DNA of 64,000 bases from Dactylosporangium sucinum (GCF_014647515.1 NZ_BMPI01000012.1:124001-188000); one strand, 5' to 3'. Counted from the first letter of the stretch, positions 33,339 to 42,466 are shown. Translations and numbers: made by a program. The notes: generated by a model from the sequence alone, not told the origin.

Positions 33339-34343
33339 CTACCGTGCCGGGCCGGTCGACTCGCGAACGAGCAGGCGTGGCTCGTGCGGGATGGTCAGGT
33401 CACGCGGGGGCGCCCCGTCGAGCTGGGCGACGAGCGCGTCGACGGCCGCGGCGCCCAGCTCCAGCAGCGGCAGCGCGACCGTGGTGATCGTGGGCACGGT
33501 GAAGCCGGCCGACGGGAAGTCGCCGTACGCGATCACCGACAACTCGTCGGGGACGCGGATCCCCGCGCTGGTCAGGAACCGGATGACACCGATCGCCTGG
33601 CCCGGGGAGCTGGTGAAGATCGCGGTCGGTGCCGCGTCGAGCAGGGTCCTCGCGGAGGCGAAGCCGGTCGCCTCCGTGAAGTCGCCGAACTGCGACGGCA
33701 GCAGCGGGAGGTCCCGGGCCGCGATCGCGCGCTCGAACGCGGCGACCCGGCCGGCGCCGCCCTCCACCTCGGCCGGCCCGGCGAGGTGGGCGATGCGCCG
33801 GTGCCCGAGCTCGACCAGGTGTTCCACCGCCAGCTCGCCGGCCCGGCCGACGTTCATGGTGACGTTGCGGCCGGAGCCGGCCACCGCGCGGTTGACGAAC
33901 ACGTGCGGAAACGACGACTCGCGCAGGCCGTCGACGAGCGGATGGCCCGGGACGGCGGAGCCCATGAGCAGCCCGTCGACCCGGCCGCCGTCGAGGAGCG
34001 AACGCCCGGCGGGCTGCTCGTCGAAGTCCTCGGCGAGCAGTGCCAGGTAGCCGTGTTCGGCGGCGCGGCGGTAGGCGCCCCGGGCGATCGTGATGTACGG
34101 CGGGTTGTCGATGGAGGGCGCGATCAGCGCCAGCGCCATGGTCCGCGACCGCGCCAACGCCCGGGCACCGGCGTGCGGCTCGTAGCCGAGCTCCTGTGCC
34201 GCCTCGATGATGCGCTGGCGCGTCTCCGGGCGCACCGCCACCGTCGGGTCGCCGTTCAGCACCCTCGAGACGATGCTCTTGGTGACCTCCGCGGCCGTCG
34301 CCACGTCGATGAGGCGCACCCGCTCAGGCTGGTCCCCCTTCAC
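33339..34343 (-). CDS. LacI family regulator
   Basis: This protein of about 334 residues has a LacI-type HTH (RLIDVATAAEVTKSIVSRVLNG) with hinge helix, then a periplasmic-binding-protein-like ligand domain with GRVDGLLMGSAVPGHP and GHRRIAHLAGP. GTG at 34343 is chosen because GGAGGAGA lies upstream; ATG at 34361 would add six residues. It is the last gene of the sugar-acid operon and likely represses it through the AAAACCGGTTTT site at 41129-41140. The inducer is unknown. Confidence 0.9.
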   Translation of the reverse strand: MKGDQPERVRLIDVATAAEVTKSIVSRVLNGDPTVAVRPETRQRIIEAAQELGYEPHAGARALARSRTMALALIAPSIDNPPYITIARGAYRRAAEHGYLALLAEDFDEQPAGRSLLDGGRVDGLLMGSAVPGHPLVDGLRESSFPHVFVNRAVAGSGRNVTMNVGRAGELAVEHLVELGHRRIAHLAGPAEVEGGAGRVAAFERAIAARDLPLLPSQFGDFTEATGFASARTLLDAAPTAIFTSSPGQAIGVIRFLTSAGIRVPDELSVIAYGDFPSAGFTVPTITTVALPLLELGAAAVDALVAQLDGAPPRDLTIPHEPRLLVRESTGPAR

Positions 34344-34394
34344 CTGCCGTCTCCTCCACACGCCGCGTCCAGATCGGTTGAGAGGTTAGCGTAG

Positions 34395-35153
34395 CTACGG
34401 CGGCACCTGCAGAGCGTTCAGGCCGCCGTCAATGACGATCCGCGCGCCGGTGAGGGTCGGGGCGTGGCCCGATGCGAGGAAGCTGACCAGCTGCGCGATC
34501 TCCTCCTGCGCCGTCGGCTCGCCGGCCGGGATACGCGCCCGGCGCCCGGCCGCTTCCTCGTCGCTGATCAGATCCCAGCGGTTGCTCCAGATGTAGCCGG
34601 GCGCGATGGCGTTGACGCGGATGCCCCGCTGGGCGAGGTCGACCGCCAGACTGCGGGTGAGGCCGTCGACCGCGGCCTTGCTGGCGTTGTACGCCGTCCT
34701 GCCGAGGATGGCCCGCTCGCCGGCGAGCGAGGAGATGTTCACGATGACGCCGCCGCCGGCCCGGGCCATCTCCCGCGCGGCGAGCACCGAGCACAGGTGC
34801 GTGGCGAAAACGTTGACCTCGAACACGTCACGCAGGAAGCGCGGCCGCTCCCGGAGCACGTCGTCGTCGCCGACGCCCAGGTGGGCAGCGTTGTTGACCA
34901 GGATCCCCGGTGCGAGCCCGCGCGCGACCAGCCCGGCGAAGCCGGCCTCGATCGCCTCCGGATCGGCGAGGTCGAACCCGACCGAGTGCACCTCGGCACC
35001 CGGGACATCGGCGGCGATCCGGGCGGCGGCCTGCGCCGCGACCGCGTCGTCGATCCCGTGGACGATCACGGCCGCTCCGTCGGACGCGAGCTGTCGGGCG
35101 ATCGTGTGCCCGAGGTTGCGGGTGGCACCCGTGACGAGGGCGAGCCGGGTCAA
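34395..35153 (-). CDS. SDR family NAD(P)-dependent oxidoreductase
   Basis: This 252-residue classical short-chain dehydrogenase has TGATRNLGHTIA for the cofactor, NNAAHLG, Ser in NISSLAGE, Tyr-x3-Lys in TAYNASKAA, and RVNAIAPGYIW. Translation begins at a TTG (35153) that overlaps the stop of the upstream dehydratase (TTGA) and has AAGGAGG at a proper distance, so this rare start is well supported. It probably oxidises a sugar or sugar lactone or reduces a keto-acid in the same pathway. A 10-bp palindrome (CGTAGCTACG, 34390-34399) covers its stop. Confidence 0.88.
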   Translation of the reverse strand: MTRLALVTGATRNLGHTIARQLASDGAAVIVHGIDDAVAAQAAARIAADVPGAEVHSVGFDLADPEAIEAGFAGLVARGLAPGILVNNAAHLGVGDDDVLRERPRFLRDVFEVNVFATHLCSVLAAREMARAGGGVIVNISSLAGERAILGRTAYNASKAAVDGLTRSLAVDLAQRGIRVNAIAPGYIWSNRWDLISDEEAAGRRARIPAGEPTAQEEIAQLVSFLASGHAPTLTGARIVIDGGLNALQVPP

Positions 35154-36325
35154 CGTTCCTCCTTCGCGTGCAGCGTCACCTCGTCGTCCGGACGGATGTC
35201 GGTGAGGGCGCCGCTGTAGTGCCGCAGGTCGTGGCGGACGTACGGGTACCGGGCGATCGCCTCGGGGTCGATCCGCACGCCGAGCCCGGGCGAGTCGGGA
35301 ATCCCGGCCACGCCACCCGCCACGACCGAGCCTTCGGTGGCGATCTCGGCCCGCCATGGCACGTCGGTCGCCATCGTCTCCAGGTAGGTGAAGTTGGGGG
35401 TGCAGGCGGCGAGCTGCAGCGTCGCCGCGTTCGCCACCGGGCCCGAGGGGTTGTGCGGTGCGAAACCCACCTGCCACAGCTCGGCCAGTGCCCCGATCGT
35501 GCGGGTCTCCCAGATGCCGCCGGCGTGCGACACGTCGGGTTGCACGACGTCGGCGCAGCCGCGTTCGAAGACCTCGCGGAAGTCCCATCGGGTGTAGAGC
35601 CGCTCGCCGAGCGAGATCGGCGTCGAGGTGCGCTCCCGCAGCCAGGCGTAGTTCGCCAGGTTTCCGGGGATGAGCGGCTCCTCGAGCCACAGCACGCCGA
35701 GCGGCTCCAGGGCCCCGGCGACCTGCCGGGCCGCCGGCAGGTCGAAGCGGCCGTGCGCTTCGATGATGATGTCGGCCCTGCCGTCGACGGCCTCGGCCAC
35801 CGCCTCGATCACCGCCATCGCGGTGCGCAGCACGGCGGGCGTCAGGGTGCGGAAGGCCGACCCGAAGGGGTCCCACTTGAGCGCCCGGTAGCCCCACTCG
35901 ACCGCCTCGACCGCCTTCGCGGCGAACTCCTCCGGGCGCCTGGCCCCGGCGAACCAGCCGTTGGCATAGCACTGGACCGAGTCGCGCAGCTTGCCGCCGA
36001 GCAGCTGGTGGACGGGCACCCCGAGCGCTTTGCCCTTGATGTCCCACAGCGCCATCTCGACGGCGGAGAGCGCGCTGGTCAGCACGGGGCCGCCGCGCCA
36101 GTACGCCTCGCGGTAGGCGTCCTGCCACCAGCCCTGGATGTTGCCGAGGTCGCGCCCGGCCAGCCCGTGACGCAGGGCCAGGACCGCCGCCTCGACGGTG
36201 TGCTCACGGTACTCGAGCGTCGCCTCGCCCCAGCCCTCGATCCCGTCGTCGGTGTCGAGCTTCACCAGGACCCAGTTCGTGCGGTACGCGTCGCAGATGT
36301 ACGTCGTCAGGGACCGCAGCTTCAT
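35150..36325 (-). CDS. Enolase-superfamily sugar-acid dehydratase (DgoD-like)
   Basis: This 391-residue protein of the mandelate racemase group has ALKWDPFG (Lys-x-Asp), the metal-site region IIEAHGRFD, LEEPLIPGN, GERLYTRWDF, QPDVSHAGGIWETR and FAPHNPSGPVA with the catalytic His. This pattern is close to D-galactonate dehydratase and related aldonate dehydratases, which form a 2-keto-3-deoxy acid. The substrate is not certain. It is coupled to the glycosidase gene upstream (ATGA overlap) and to the SDR downstream, which suggests release of a monosaccharide, its oxidation and then dehydration. Confidence 0.88.
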   Translation of the reverse strand: MKLRSLTTYICDAYRTNWVLVKLDTDDGIEGWGEATLEYREHTVEAAVLALRHGLAGRDLGNIQGWWQDAYREAYWRGGPVLTSALSAVEMALWDIKGKALGVPVHQLLGGKLRDSVQCYANGWFAGARRPEEFAAKAVEAVEWGYRALKWDPFGSAFRTLTPAVLRTAMAVIEAVAEAVDGRADIIIEAHGRFDLPAARQVAGALEPLGVLWLEEPLIPGNLANYAWLRERTSTPISLGERLYTRWDFREVFERGCADVVQPDVSHAGGIWETRTIGALAELWQVGFAPHNPSGPVANAATLQLAACTPNFTYLETMATDVPWRAEIATEGSVVAGGVAGIPDSPGLGVRIDPEAIARYPYVRHDLRHYSGALTDIRPDDEVTLHAKEER

Positions 36326-37836
36326 CGGTACCGCCACGACCCGTCGAGTCCGGCAACGACCGACGCGTCGGTGAGGACCACCGGGTAGTCCGTCAGCGGC
36401 AGCCGATACCTGATCCCGCGGGTGCGCCAGTCGGCGCGGTCCGGCACACCGGTGGGGTCGGTCGGCTGGTCGACCGCATAGACGTCGCCGGTGAGCAGGT
36501 CCAGCAGCACCGGCCGGTCCAGGGTGAGCCGGTCGTCCCACCACAGCTCCGCGTCGATCGTGGCCGGCCGCGCCCGCTGCTGCGGATCCTCGGCCAGCCA
36601 GTAGGCGAACAGCGGCGCACCGTCGCGCTCGAACGTGGCGACATACGGCGCCGCCATCAGCGTCGAGCGCTGCGGCACGGCGGGATCGCGCTCGGTGAAC
36701 AGGCACATGAGCTCGGTTCGGCGGGTCCGCTCGTCGAAGAGGTGACACACGCGGCGGGCCACCTCGAACGAGTACTTCGGCTCGTAGCTCCCGCCGTGGA
36801 TCAGGCCCATCATCACCGGCGCGTTGACCTTGTCACCGGCCTGGCGGTACGGGCGCTCCATGAGGTCGGCCGCGTGGAAGTAGAAGACCTTGTCGAAGCC
36901 CACCTTGAGGTCGGCCAGGAACCTCCGGGCGATCCACTTGGCCTGCACGACCTGGTCCATCGTGTACATCCCGAGCCAGTCGTCGTGATGGCCGGACAGC
37001 TGCGACGGGCAGCCGTTCTCTCCCTGGTACAGCGCGATGCGGCGGTCCGGCGAGTGCTCGTCGAGGAGGCGGCGCAGCACGTCGTGCATGTTCTGCAGGT
37101 TGTGCTCCGGGACCATCTGGTACGGGTGGAACGAGAACGCGTCGATGGAGTCGGCGAGCCCCGCACGCAGCGCGTCGACGAGGAAGGCGGGATCGGCGAG
37201 CGAGGTCGCGCCGCCGATGATCGTGGCGTCGGGGATCTCGTACCGCACGGCGCGGGCGGTGATGCGCGTGAGCTCGGCGTAGTCGCGTCCGCTGACCGGC
37301 GCGGGGTGCCAGAACTGGGGGATGTTGGGTTCGTTCCACACCTCCCAGTGGCCCACCCGGCCGCGGTAGTGCGCGGCCAGGGCTTGCACGAACGCCGTCC
37401 AGGCCGGGACCGCCCCGTCGTAGTAGACGGGAACGTAACCGACCGCGGACTCGTGCGGCACGTCCGGCATGTACAGCTCGTTGCCGAACGTGACGCTGAA
37501 CATCGTCGCGACCCCGGCGGCTGCGAGGCTGTCGACGATCTCGTCGAGCCAGGCGAAGTCGTACCTGCCCCGCTCGGTCTCGCAGCGGCTCCATCCGGTC
37601 TGCACGCGTGCCCACTTCGCCCCGAGTCGCGACAGGTGCGGATACACCGACTCGGCGGTGAACATCCGCCGGTCGAGGGTCTCGAAGCCGATGCCCAGTC
37701 TGGAGGAGTCGATCGCCGTCGTGGGCCGCGAAAGCTCGACACGGCCCACGGGCCGGACCCCGTCGAGCGGCGGGAGCTGGTCGCGCACGAGCGCGGCGAC
37801 GTCCTGGTCCTCGATCCGGGCGGCTGGTGTCGTCAT
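36322..37836 (-). CDS. Cytosolic clan GH-A glycosidase (GH39-like)
   Basis: This 504-residue TIM-barrel glycosidase has no signal peptide. WEVWNEPN provides the acid/base Glu169, and LYQGENG carries the probable nucleophile Glu273, the two-glutamate pattern of clan GH-A retaining enzymes. The layout with LGAKWARVQTGWSRCE and a C-terminal beta domain (about 400-504) resembles GH39 xylosidases and iduronidases, but family membership is not certain. Being cytosolic and next to an ABC importer, it most likely cleaves an imported small oligosaccharide whose product feeds the dehydratase. Confidence 0.82.
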   Translation of the reverse strand: MTTPAARIEDQDVAALVRDQLPPLDGVRPVGRVELSRPTTAIDSSRLGIGFETLDRRMFTAESVYPHLSRLGAKWARVQTGWSRCETERGRYDFAWLDEIVDSLAAAGVATMFSVTFGNELYMPDVPHESAVGYVPVYYDGAVPAWTAFVQALAAHYRGRVGHWEVWNEPNIPQFWHPAPVSGRDYAELTRITARAVRYEIPDATIIGGATSLADPAFLVDALRAGLADSIDAFSFHPYQMVPEHNLQNMHDVLRRLLDEHSPDRRIALYQGENGCPSQLSGHHDDWLGMYTMDQVVQAKWIARRFLADLKVGFDKVFYFHAADLMERPYRQAGDKVNAPVMMGLIHGGSYEPKYSFEVARRVCHLFDERTRRTELMCLFTERDPAVPQRSTLMAAPYVATFERDGAPLFAYWLAEDPQQRARPATIDAELWWDDRLTLDRPVLLDLLTGDVYAVDQPTDPTGVPDRADWRTRGIRYRLPLTDYPVVLTDASVVAGLDGSWRYR

Positions 37837-37872
37837 GAGTCTTCGGTGTCCTTCGTTGTGCGGGTGCAGCGG

Positions 37873-38772
37873 CTACTTGCCGATGCCGGCGGTGAGGCCC
37901 TGGATGATCTGCCGGGTCGCGAGGATGAACAGGACCAGCAGGGGAATCGTCGTGATGACCAGCCCGGCGAACAGCGACGCCCAGTCGTTCTGGTACTCCC
38001 CGAAGAACGTCGTGAGGCCGACGCCGAGGGTGTAGTTGTCGCGGGAGCGGAGCATGACCAGCGGCATCAGGAAGTCGTTCCAGATCGGCACGAACCGGAA
38101 GACCACCACCGTCGCGATCGCGGGCCGGACGAGCGGCACCATGACCCTCAGGAAGACGGTGAAGTGCCCGCCGCCGTCGAGCAGCGCCGCCTCCTCCAGC
38201 TCGCCGGGCAACTGCCGGAAGAACGAGACGAGGACGAAGGTGGTGAACGGGATGCCGTTGGCCGAGTAGATCAGGATGAGGCTCAGCGGCGAGTCGATCA
38301 GCCGCAGCCCGTCCATCAGGTAGAACATCGGCAGGATCGCCAGCATGAACGGGATGAGCAGCCCGGACATGAACAGCCCCTCCAGCGCGTTGCGGCCGAG
38401 GAACCGCCATCTGGCGATCGCGTACGCCGCCGGCAGCGACACGGCCGTGGAGATCGCGACGGAGCAGATCGTGATCAGTACCGAGTTCAGGGCGTACCGC
38501 CCGAAGGAGGCCTCCGTCCACGCGCTCACATAGTTGGCCACGGTCGGATCACTCGGGATCGGCCACGGGTCGGTCGCGATCTCCAGGTGCGTGCGGAAGG
38601 AGTTGAGCACCATCGTGAGCAGCGGCAGGACGCAGACGGCAGCGTACAGCCAGAGCACGATGCCGACGGCGACCGTCTGCGCGGTCCACCCCTTCCGCCG
38701 CTTGCGCGCCGGCGATGGTGTGCCCGCCGGCGCGGGTTCGACGGCGTCGGGTGCGAGTGCCATGTCGGTCAC
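37873..38772 (-). CDS. Sugar ABC transporter permease (MalG type)
   Basis: This protein of about 299 residues is a MalG-type CUT1 permease with six helices and the EAA loop GELEEAALLDGGGHFTVFLRVMVPL. The N-terminal 35 residues are Pro/Ala-rich and cytosolic. The GTG at 38772 overlaps the stop of the partner permease; ATG at 38763 is also possible. The operon contains no ATPase, so it presumably uses a shared MsiK-type protein. Confidence 0.92.
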   Translation of the reverse strand: MTDMALAPDAVEPAPAGTPSPARKRRKGWTAQTVAVGIVLWLYAAVCVLPLLTMVLNSFRTHLEIATDPWPIPSDPTVANYVSAWTEASFGRYALNSVLITICSVAISTAVSLPAAYAIARWRFLGRNALEGLFMSGLLIPFMLAILPMFYLMDGLRLIDSPLSLILIYSANGIPFTTFVLVSFFRQLPGELEEAALLDGGGHFTVFLRVMVPLVRPAIATVVVFRFVPIWNDFLMPLVMLRSRDNYTLGVGLTTFFGEYQNDWASLFAGLVITTIPLLVLFILATRQIIQGLTAGIGK

Positions 38773-39698
38773 GACAGCCGCTCCTCCTGTGCGCGGATCA
38801 GGCGCCGGCCGAGGACCGCGCCGCCCAGGATGAACAGGAACAGCAGCGTCGCGAGCGCCGAGGAGACGCCGAGCGCGTTGCTCGCGCCCGACTCGAACGA
38901 GACGCGGAAGAACAGCAGGCTCAGCACGTCGGTGGCCCCGGCCGGCGAGCCCGTCGCGCCGCCGAAGGCGTAGGCCAGCGTGAACGTCTCCATCGCGCCG
39001 ATGAACGTCAGGATCGACACGGTGCCGATCACCGGGGTGAGCAGCGGCAGCGTGACGTGGCGGAAGCGGCGCCAGCCACCGGCTCCGTCGACGCTCGCGG
39101 CGTCGCCGAGCTCGGGCGGGATGGCCCCGAGCGCCGCGCCGTAGAGCAGGACGGGGAACCCGATCCACTGCCACACGCTGACGAGGATGAGCACCGGCAG
39201 GGCCGTGGACGGCTCCCCGAGCCACGACACCGCGAGCGAGTCGAGCCCGGCCGACTTGAGCGTGGCGTTGACGGGGCCGAAGTTCGGGGACAGCAGCAGG
39301 GTCCAGAGATAGCCGACGACGAGCGGGCTCACGAGGTACGGGGTGGTGTAGAGGACCTGGAACACCCGCCGGAAGGGTCCGAGCTTGTGCAGCTGCACCG
39401 CCAGGAACAGCCCGATCGAGTTCTGCAGGACGAGCGTGCCGGCGAAGATGGCGAGGTTGTGCAGGAAGGCGCGGGGCATCTGCTCGACGAACGGCTGCTC
39501 GGTGAAGAGCACCACGAAGTTGTGGAACCAGTTGAAGCGCACCAGGTTGGTGCCACCCCGCCATTCGAACAGCGAGTAGCCCAGCGCGCTCGCCATCGGG
39601 TAGAGCAGGACGACCCCGAACAGTGCCAGCGCGGGAAGGACGAAGAGCACCACGACGATCGTCGGTGGCCGCCGCACGCTTCTGCTTGTCTTTGCCAT
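38769..39698 (-). CDS. Sugar ABC transporter permease (MalF type)
   Basis: This 309-residue MalF-type permease has ALFGVVLLYPMASALGYSLFEW in the first helix and the EAA loop GDAASVDGAGGWRRFRHVTLPLL. It pairs with the MalG-type protein encoded just downstream. It is separated from the binding-protein gene by a 12-bp imperfect stem at 39726-39757. Confidence 0.92.
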   Translation of the reverse strand: MAKTSRSVRRPPTIVVVLFVLPALALFGVVLLYPMASALGYSLFEWRGGTNLVRFNWFHNFVVLFTEQPFVEQMPRAFLHNLAIFAGTLVLQNSIGLFLAVQLHKLGPFRRVFQVLYTTPYLVSPLVVGYLWTLLLSPNFGPVNATLKSAGLDSLAVSWLGEPSTALPVLILVSVWQWIGFPVLLYGAALGAIPPELGDAASVDGAGGWRRFRHVTLPLLTPVIGTVSILTFIGAMETFTLAYAFGGATGSPAGATDVLSLLFFRVSFESGASNALGVSSALATLLFLFILGGAVLGRRLIRAQEERLS

Positions 39699-39725
39699 GG
39701 AGGGCTTCTCCTGTGGTGGGCGGAA

Positions 39726-39757
39726 CCCGGTCCGGCGTGTGGTCGCGCCGAACCGGG
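39726..39757 (-). terminator. Intra-operon hairpin between binding-protein and permease genes
   Basis: CCCGGTCCGGCG and CGCCGAACCGGG pair over 12 positions with one mismatch around an eight-base loop. It is placed exactly as the hairpin at 14202-14233 in the first sugar operon and probably serves the same partial-termination or mRNA-protection role. Confidence 0.5.
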
Positions 39758-39767
39758 GTGCGAGGTT

Positions 39768-41087
39768 CTACTCGCTCTTGAAGTCGCCCGGCTTGAACCA
39801 GGCGTCGATGCCGGTCTGGATGCTCTGGGCCGCGGCGGCCGGTGTGGCCTTGCCGAGCCAGATCTTCTGGACCTGCTCGCCCATGAGGTCGGTGCCCGAC
39901 GGCGAGCCGTAGCGCAGGTAGGCCGCGCCGAGATAGGCGGACGGCGCGGCCTGGTACCGCTGGTACATCTCGGCCAGCACCGGATTCTTGAGCGAGACCC
40001 CGTCGCGGGCCGGGATGGTGCCCATGGCGTTGGCGTACAGGTTGGCGAACTCGGTGCCGGCGAGCCAGTTCAGCAGCTGCGCCGCCTCGGTCGGGTGCCC
40101 GCTGCGCTTGGCGAGAGCCCAGCCGCCGTCGGCGTAGCTGACGGTGACCGCCTTCGCCGGCCAGCCGGGGTTGGTCGGCACGTCGAACGTGCCGTAGTCG
40201 ACCTTCGTCCCGAGGTTGGCGAACGTGGTGACCTGCCAGGTGCCCGAGGGAAACATGGCGGCCTTGCCGGTCGCGAAGAGCGTGACCGCCTCGTCGAGGG
40301 TGACCGAGGTGACGTTGTCCACGAGATACGGCTTGACCTGATCCATCAGGCCGATGGCGGCCACGTTGTCCGGGTCGGTGAGGTTCTTCCGGCCCGCGAG
40401 GAACGCCTGCTGGAAGTCGCCGGCGCCGCGGCGGGCGTTGCCGATGACCTCCGCCGCCAGCGAGATCTGCGCGGCGACGGCGCCCGGGATGACGATGGGC
40501 GCGACGCCGGAACCCTTGATCTTCTGGGCGGCCGCGATGAACTCGTCCCAGCTCGCCGGCACTCCGAGACCCAGATCGGCGAAGATCTTCTTGTTGTAGT
40601 ACACCTGGGCGGTCTGGATGCCCTGCGGCACCGCGTAGAGCTTGCCGTCCGACTTCCGCTTGGCGCCGGTGAGCGCCGCCTTGCTGAACCCGCTCCAGTC
40701 CTTCACGACATCGTCGAGCGGCTCGATGTTGCCGCTGTCGGCGAAGTTGGACAGCACGCCGTATGAGCGCAATGCCACGACGTCCGGGCTTCCGGAGCCG
40801 GCGAGCCCGGTGGTGAGCAGCGTTTCGTAGTTCTTGTCGAGCTGGGCGACCACCTCGACGTCGACGCCCGGATGGGCCTTCTCGAACGCGTCGATGATGC
40901 CGCCCTTCTTGAACGCGGTCGCGGCCTCGTTGCTCCACGTCCACACCGTGAGGCGCACGGTGCCGCTCGATGCTCCGTTGCCGCCACCGCAGGCACTCAT
41001 GAGCACCGTCAAACTCATCGCAAGCGCCAACCCTGCGATGACCCTGCTACGCCGGGTCGCCCGCGGCGCGGATCGCTGTGCCGTCAC
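39768..41087 (-). CDS. Sugar-binding lipoprotein (ABC importer)
   Basis: This 439-residue family 1 solute-binding protein has a basic N-terminus, a hydrophobic helix and the lipobox VLMSAC (Cys at about 33), followed by a Gly/Asn linker. WTWSNEAATAFKKGGIIDAFEKAHPGVDV opens the binding domain. It is the first gene of the operon with two permeases, a glycosidase, a DgoD-like dehydratase, an SDR and LacI. The ligand may be a uronic or aldonic acid-containing oligosaccharide, judging only from the enzymes. Confidence 0.92.
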   Translation of the reverse strand: MTAQRSAPRATRRSRVIAGLALAMSLTVLMSACGGGNGASSGTVRLTVWTWSNEAATAFKKGGIIDAFEKAHPGVDVEVVAQLDKNYETLLTTGLAGSGSPDVVALRSYGVLSNFADSGNIEPLDDVVKDWSGFSKAALTGAKRKSDGKLYAVPQGIQTAQVYYNKKIFADLGLGVPASWDEFIAAAQKIKGSGVAPIVIPGAVAAQISLAAEVIGNARRGAGDFQQAFLAGRKNLTDPDNVAAIGLMDQVKPYLVDNVTSVTLDEAVTLFATGKAAMFPSGTWQVTTFANLGTKVDYGTFDVPTNPGWPAKAVTVSYADGGWALAKRSGHPTEAAQLLNWLAGTEFANLYANAMGTIPARDGVSLKNPVLAEMYQRYQAAPSAYLGAAYLRYGSPSGTDLMGEQVQKIWLGKATPAAAAQSIQTGIDAWFKPGDFKSE

Positions 41088-41490
41088 GTTAACCCCCTGT
41101 CGGGTGATGCCTTCCGAAGGTTCTTTAGAAAACCGGTTTTTCTAGAGGGATGCGCACACGCTAGTGGGTTCGCAAAACTTGGTCAACCCGTAACGCGCGA
41201 GAAACACCGCCACCGCGCACCGATCGGGCGCGCCCGCTTCCGGCCCTCCGGCACCTCGACGGGCATCCCCGATGACCGGCTACGCGTCGTCACCGCCGGT
41301 GCGATCGTGACCGGCTCGACACAGCGGCCGCGCTCGGTGCGGTCGCGCCGGCAGCCGTGACCGACCGCACGCGGCCCGGTCGCTCGAGCCCACCTTCCGC
41401 CGGCGGGACCCCGAGTCGCTCCGGCCCGTCGCACCGGGTGCGGTTGGATGATGTCACGGTGGCGCGTTGCGCTGGTCGAAGGAGCCGTTG
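41088..41490. other. Divergent intergenic region
   Basis: This 403-base stretch contains no convincing gene. Its left part holds the promoter and LacI-type operator of the sugar operon (41129-41140). The rest is GC-rich, and I see nothing in it beyond the ribosome site GAAGGAG before the TPR-like gene. Confidence 0.5.
41129..41140. promoter_or_regulatory. LacI-type operator of second sugar operon
   Basis: AAAACCGGTTTT is a perfect 12-bp palindrome, extended to TAGAAAA-CCGG-TTTTTCTA with one extra T. It lies 41 bases upstream of the binding-protein start in an unusually AT-rich patch, where a LacI family repressor would be expected. Confidence 0.6.
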
Positions 41491-41952
41491 ATGATGACCG
41501 ATCCGACGCTGGTTCGCATCGGCGAGGGGGTGCAGTTGCACCATGGTCAAGGACAGCGGGCGGCCGCTCGCCAGGTGTTTGCGGAGATCTGGGAGGAGAT
41601 CGGCGGGGAGCACGGCGACCCGCTGCACGTTTGTGTGCTCGCGCACTCGATGGCTGACGTGCAGGACGACGTCCACCAGGAGCTGGTCTGGGACCAGCGG
41701 GCATTGACAGCGGCCGACCTGCTCACCGACGACCGGGTGGCGCAGGCTGGGGTGACGCTGTCCGTGGCCGGCCTGTATCCGTCGTTGCACCTCAACCTGG
41801 CCGAGTGCTACCGCCGGCTCGGTGATCTCGGCCGCGCCCGGGAGCACCTCCGGCAGGCGCGGGCCGGGATCGGCGCACTCGGCGACGACGGGTACGGACA
41901 GCTGATCAAGAACGGCCTGGAACGGCTGGCGCAACAACTGGCTCCCGAGTAA
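41491..41952 (+). CDS. Tetratricopeptide-like protein
   Basis: This 153-residue soluble protein has helical repeats; the last third (SLHLNLAECYRRLGDLGRAREHLRQAR) is a good TPR unit. The N-terminal part (CVLAHSMADVQDDVHQELVWDQRAL) is shared by small actinomycete proteins of unknown role. The ATG at 41491 is preceded by GAAGGAG; a second ATG follows directly at 41494. It stands alone between a divergent sugar operon and the HxlR gene, so context gives no function. Confidence 0.78.
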   Translation: MMTDPTLVRIGEGVQLHHGQGQRAAARQVFAEIWEEIGGEHGDPLHVCVLAHSMADVQDDVHQELVWDQRALTAADLLTDDRVAQAGVTLSVAGLYPSLHLNLAECYRRLGDLGRAREHLRQARAGIGALGDDGYGQLIKNGLERLAQQLAPE

Positions 41953-42022
41953 CCGCGCCCTACCGATCGCGACCAATCGCGGCCATGCGTGAGCACCTGA
42001 TCCTCGGTCGTGTCTGCCGGGT

Positions 42023-42466
42023 TCAGGCGACGTGGTTGTCGTACGTCGCGCGGTTGGCGAGCACGTCGTCCATGTGCGTCTCGGCCCAGGCCTTCAAGCC
42101 GCGCATCGTCTGATGCAGGGAGAGGCCGAGTTCGGTCAGCTCGTAGGTGACCGTGACGGGCACGGTCGGCACCACGGTGCGGGTGATCAGACCGTCGCGT
42201 TCCAGGGACCGCAGCGTCTGCGTCAGCATCTTCTGGCTGACGCCGGCCAGCAGGCGCGACAGCTCCGAATACCGCATCGGCCGGGGTTCGCCGGCGCAGT
42301 CGGCGCCGAACTGCTGCGAGCCGTCGCTGCGTAGCGCGGCCAGCACCAGCGTGACCCACTTGTCCGCGATCCGGTCGAGCAGCTTGCGACTGGGACATTG
42401 CGCCAGAAAAGCGTCATACTCTACCTTGGCCTGAGCCCTCTTCTGCGCCGCTGTCGTCGTCGCCAT
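42023..42466 (-). CDS. HxlR family transcription regulator
   Basis: This 147-residue winged-helix regulator has the HxlR layout: Cys24 just before the first helix (QCPSRKLLDRIADKWVTLVL), then RYSELSRLLAGVSQKMLTQTLRSLERDGLITR. Regulators of this family with the conserved Cys often sense electrophiles, quinones or redox stress. It is divergent from an aldo/keto reductase, with a 7-bp inverted repeat between them, so it probably controls that gene. Confidence 0.9.
   Translation of the reverse strand: MATTTAAQKRAQAKVEYDAFLAQCPSRKLLDRIADKWVTLVLAALRSDGSQQFGADCAGEPRPMRYSELSRLLAGVSQKMLTQTLRSLERDGLITRTVVPTVPVTVTYELTELGLSLHQTMRGLKAWAETHMDDVLANRATYDNHVA

Noticed and set aside
34390-34399. CGTAGCTACG palindrome as operator for the LacI gene
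   Set aside because: It overlaps the stop codon of the SDR gene and is short; the AAAACCGGTTTT site is a much better LacI operator.
37873-40944. Long minus-strand open frame of about 1000 codons
   Set aside because: Only the last 300 codons are a real gene (MalG-type permease); the rest is out-of-frame reading of the MalF and binding-protein genes.
41156-41490. Possible small genes in the divergent region
   Set aside because: All frames are of the GC-rich shadow type with no start signal.
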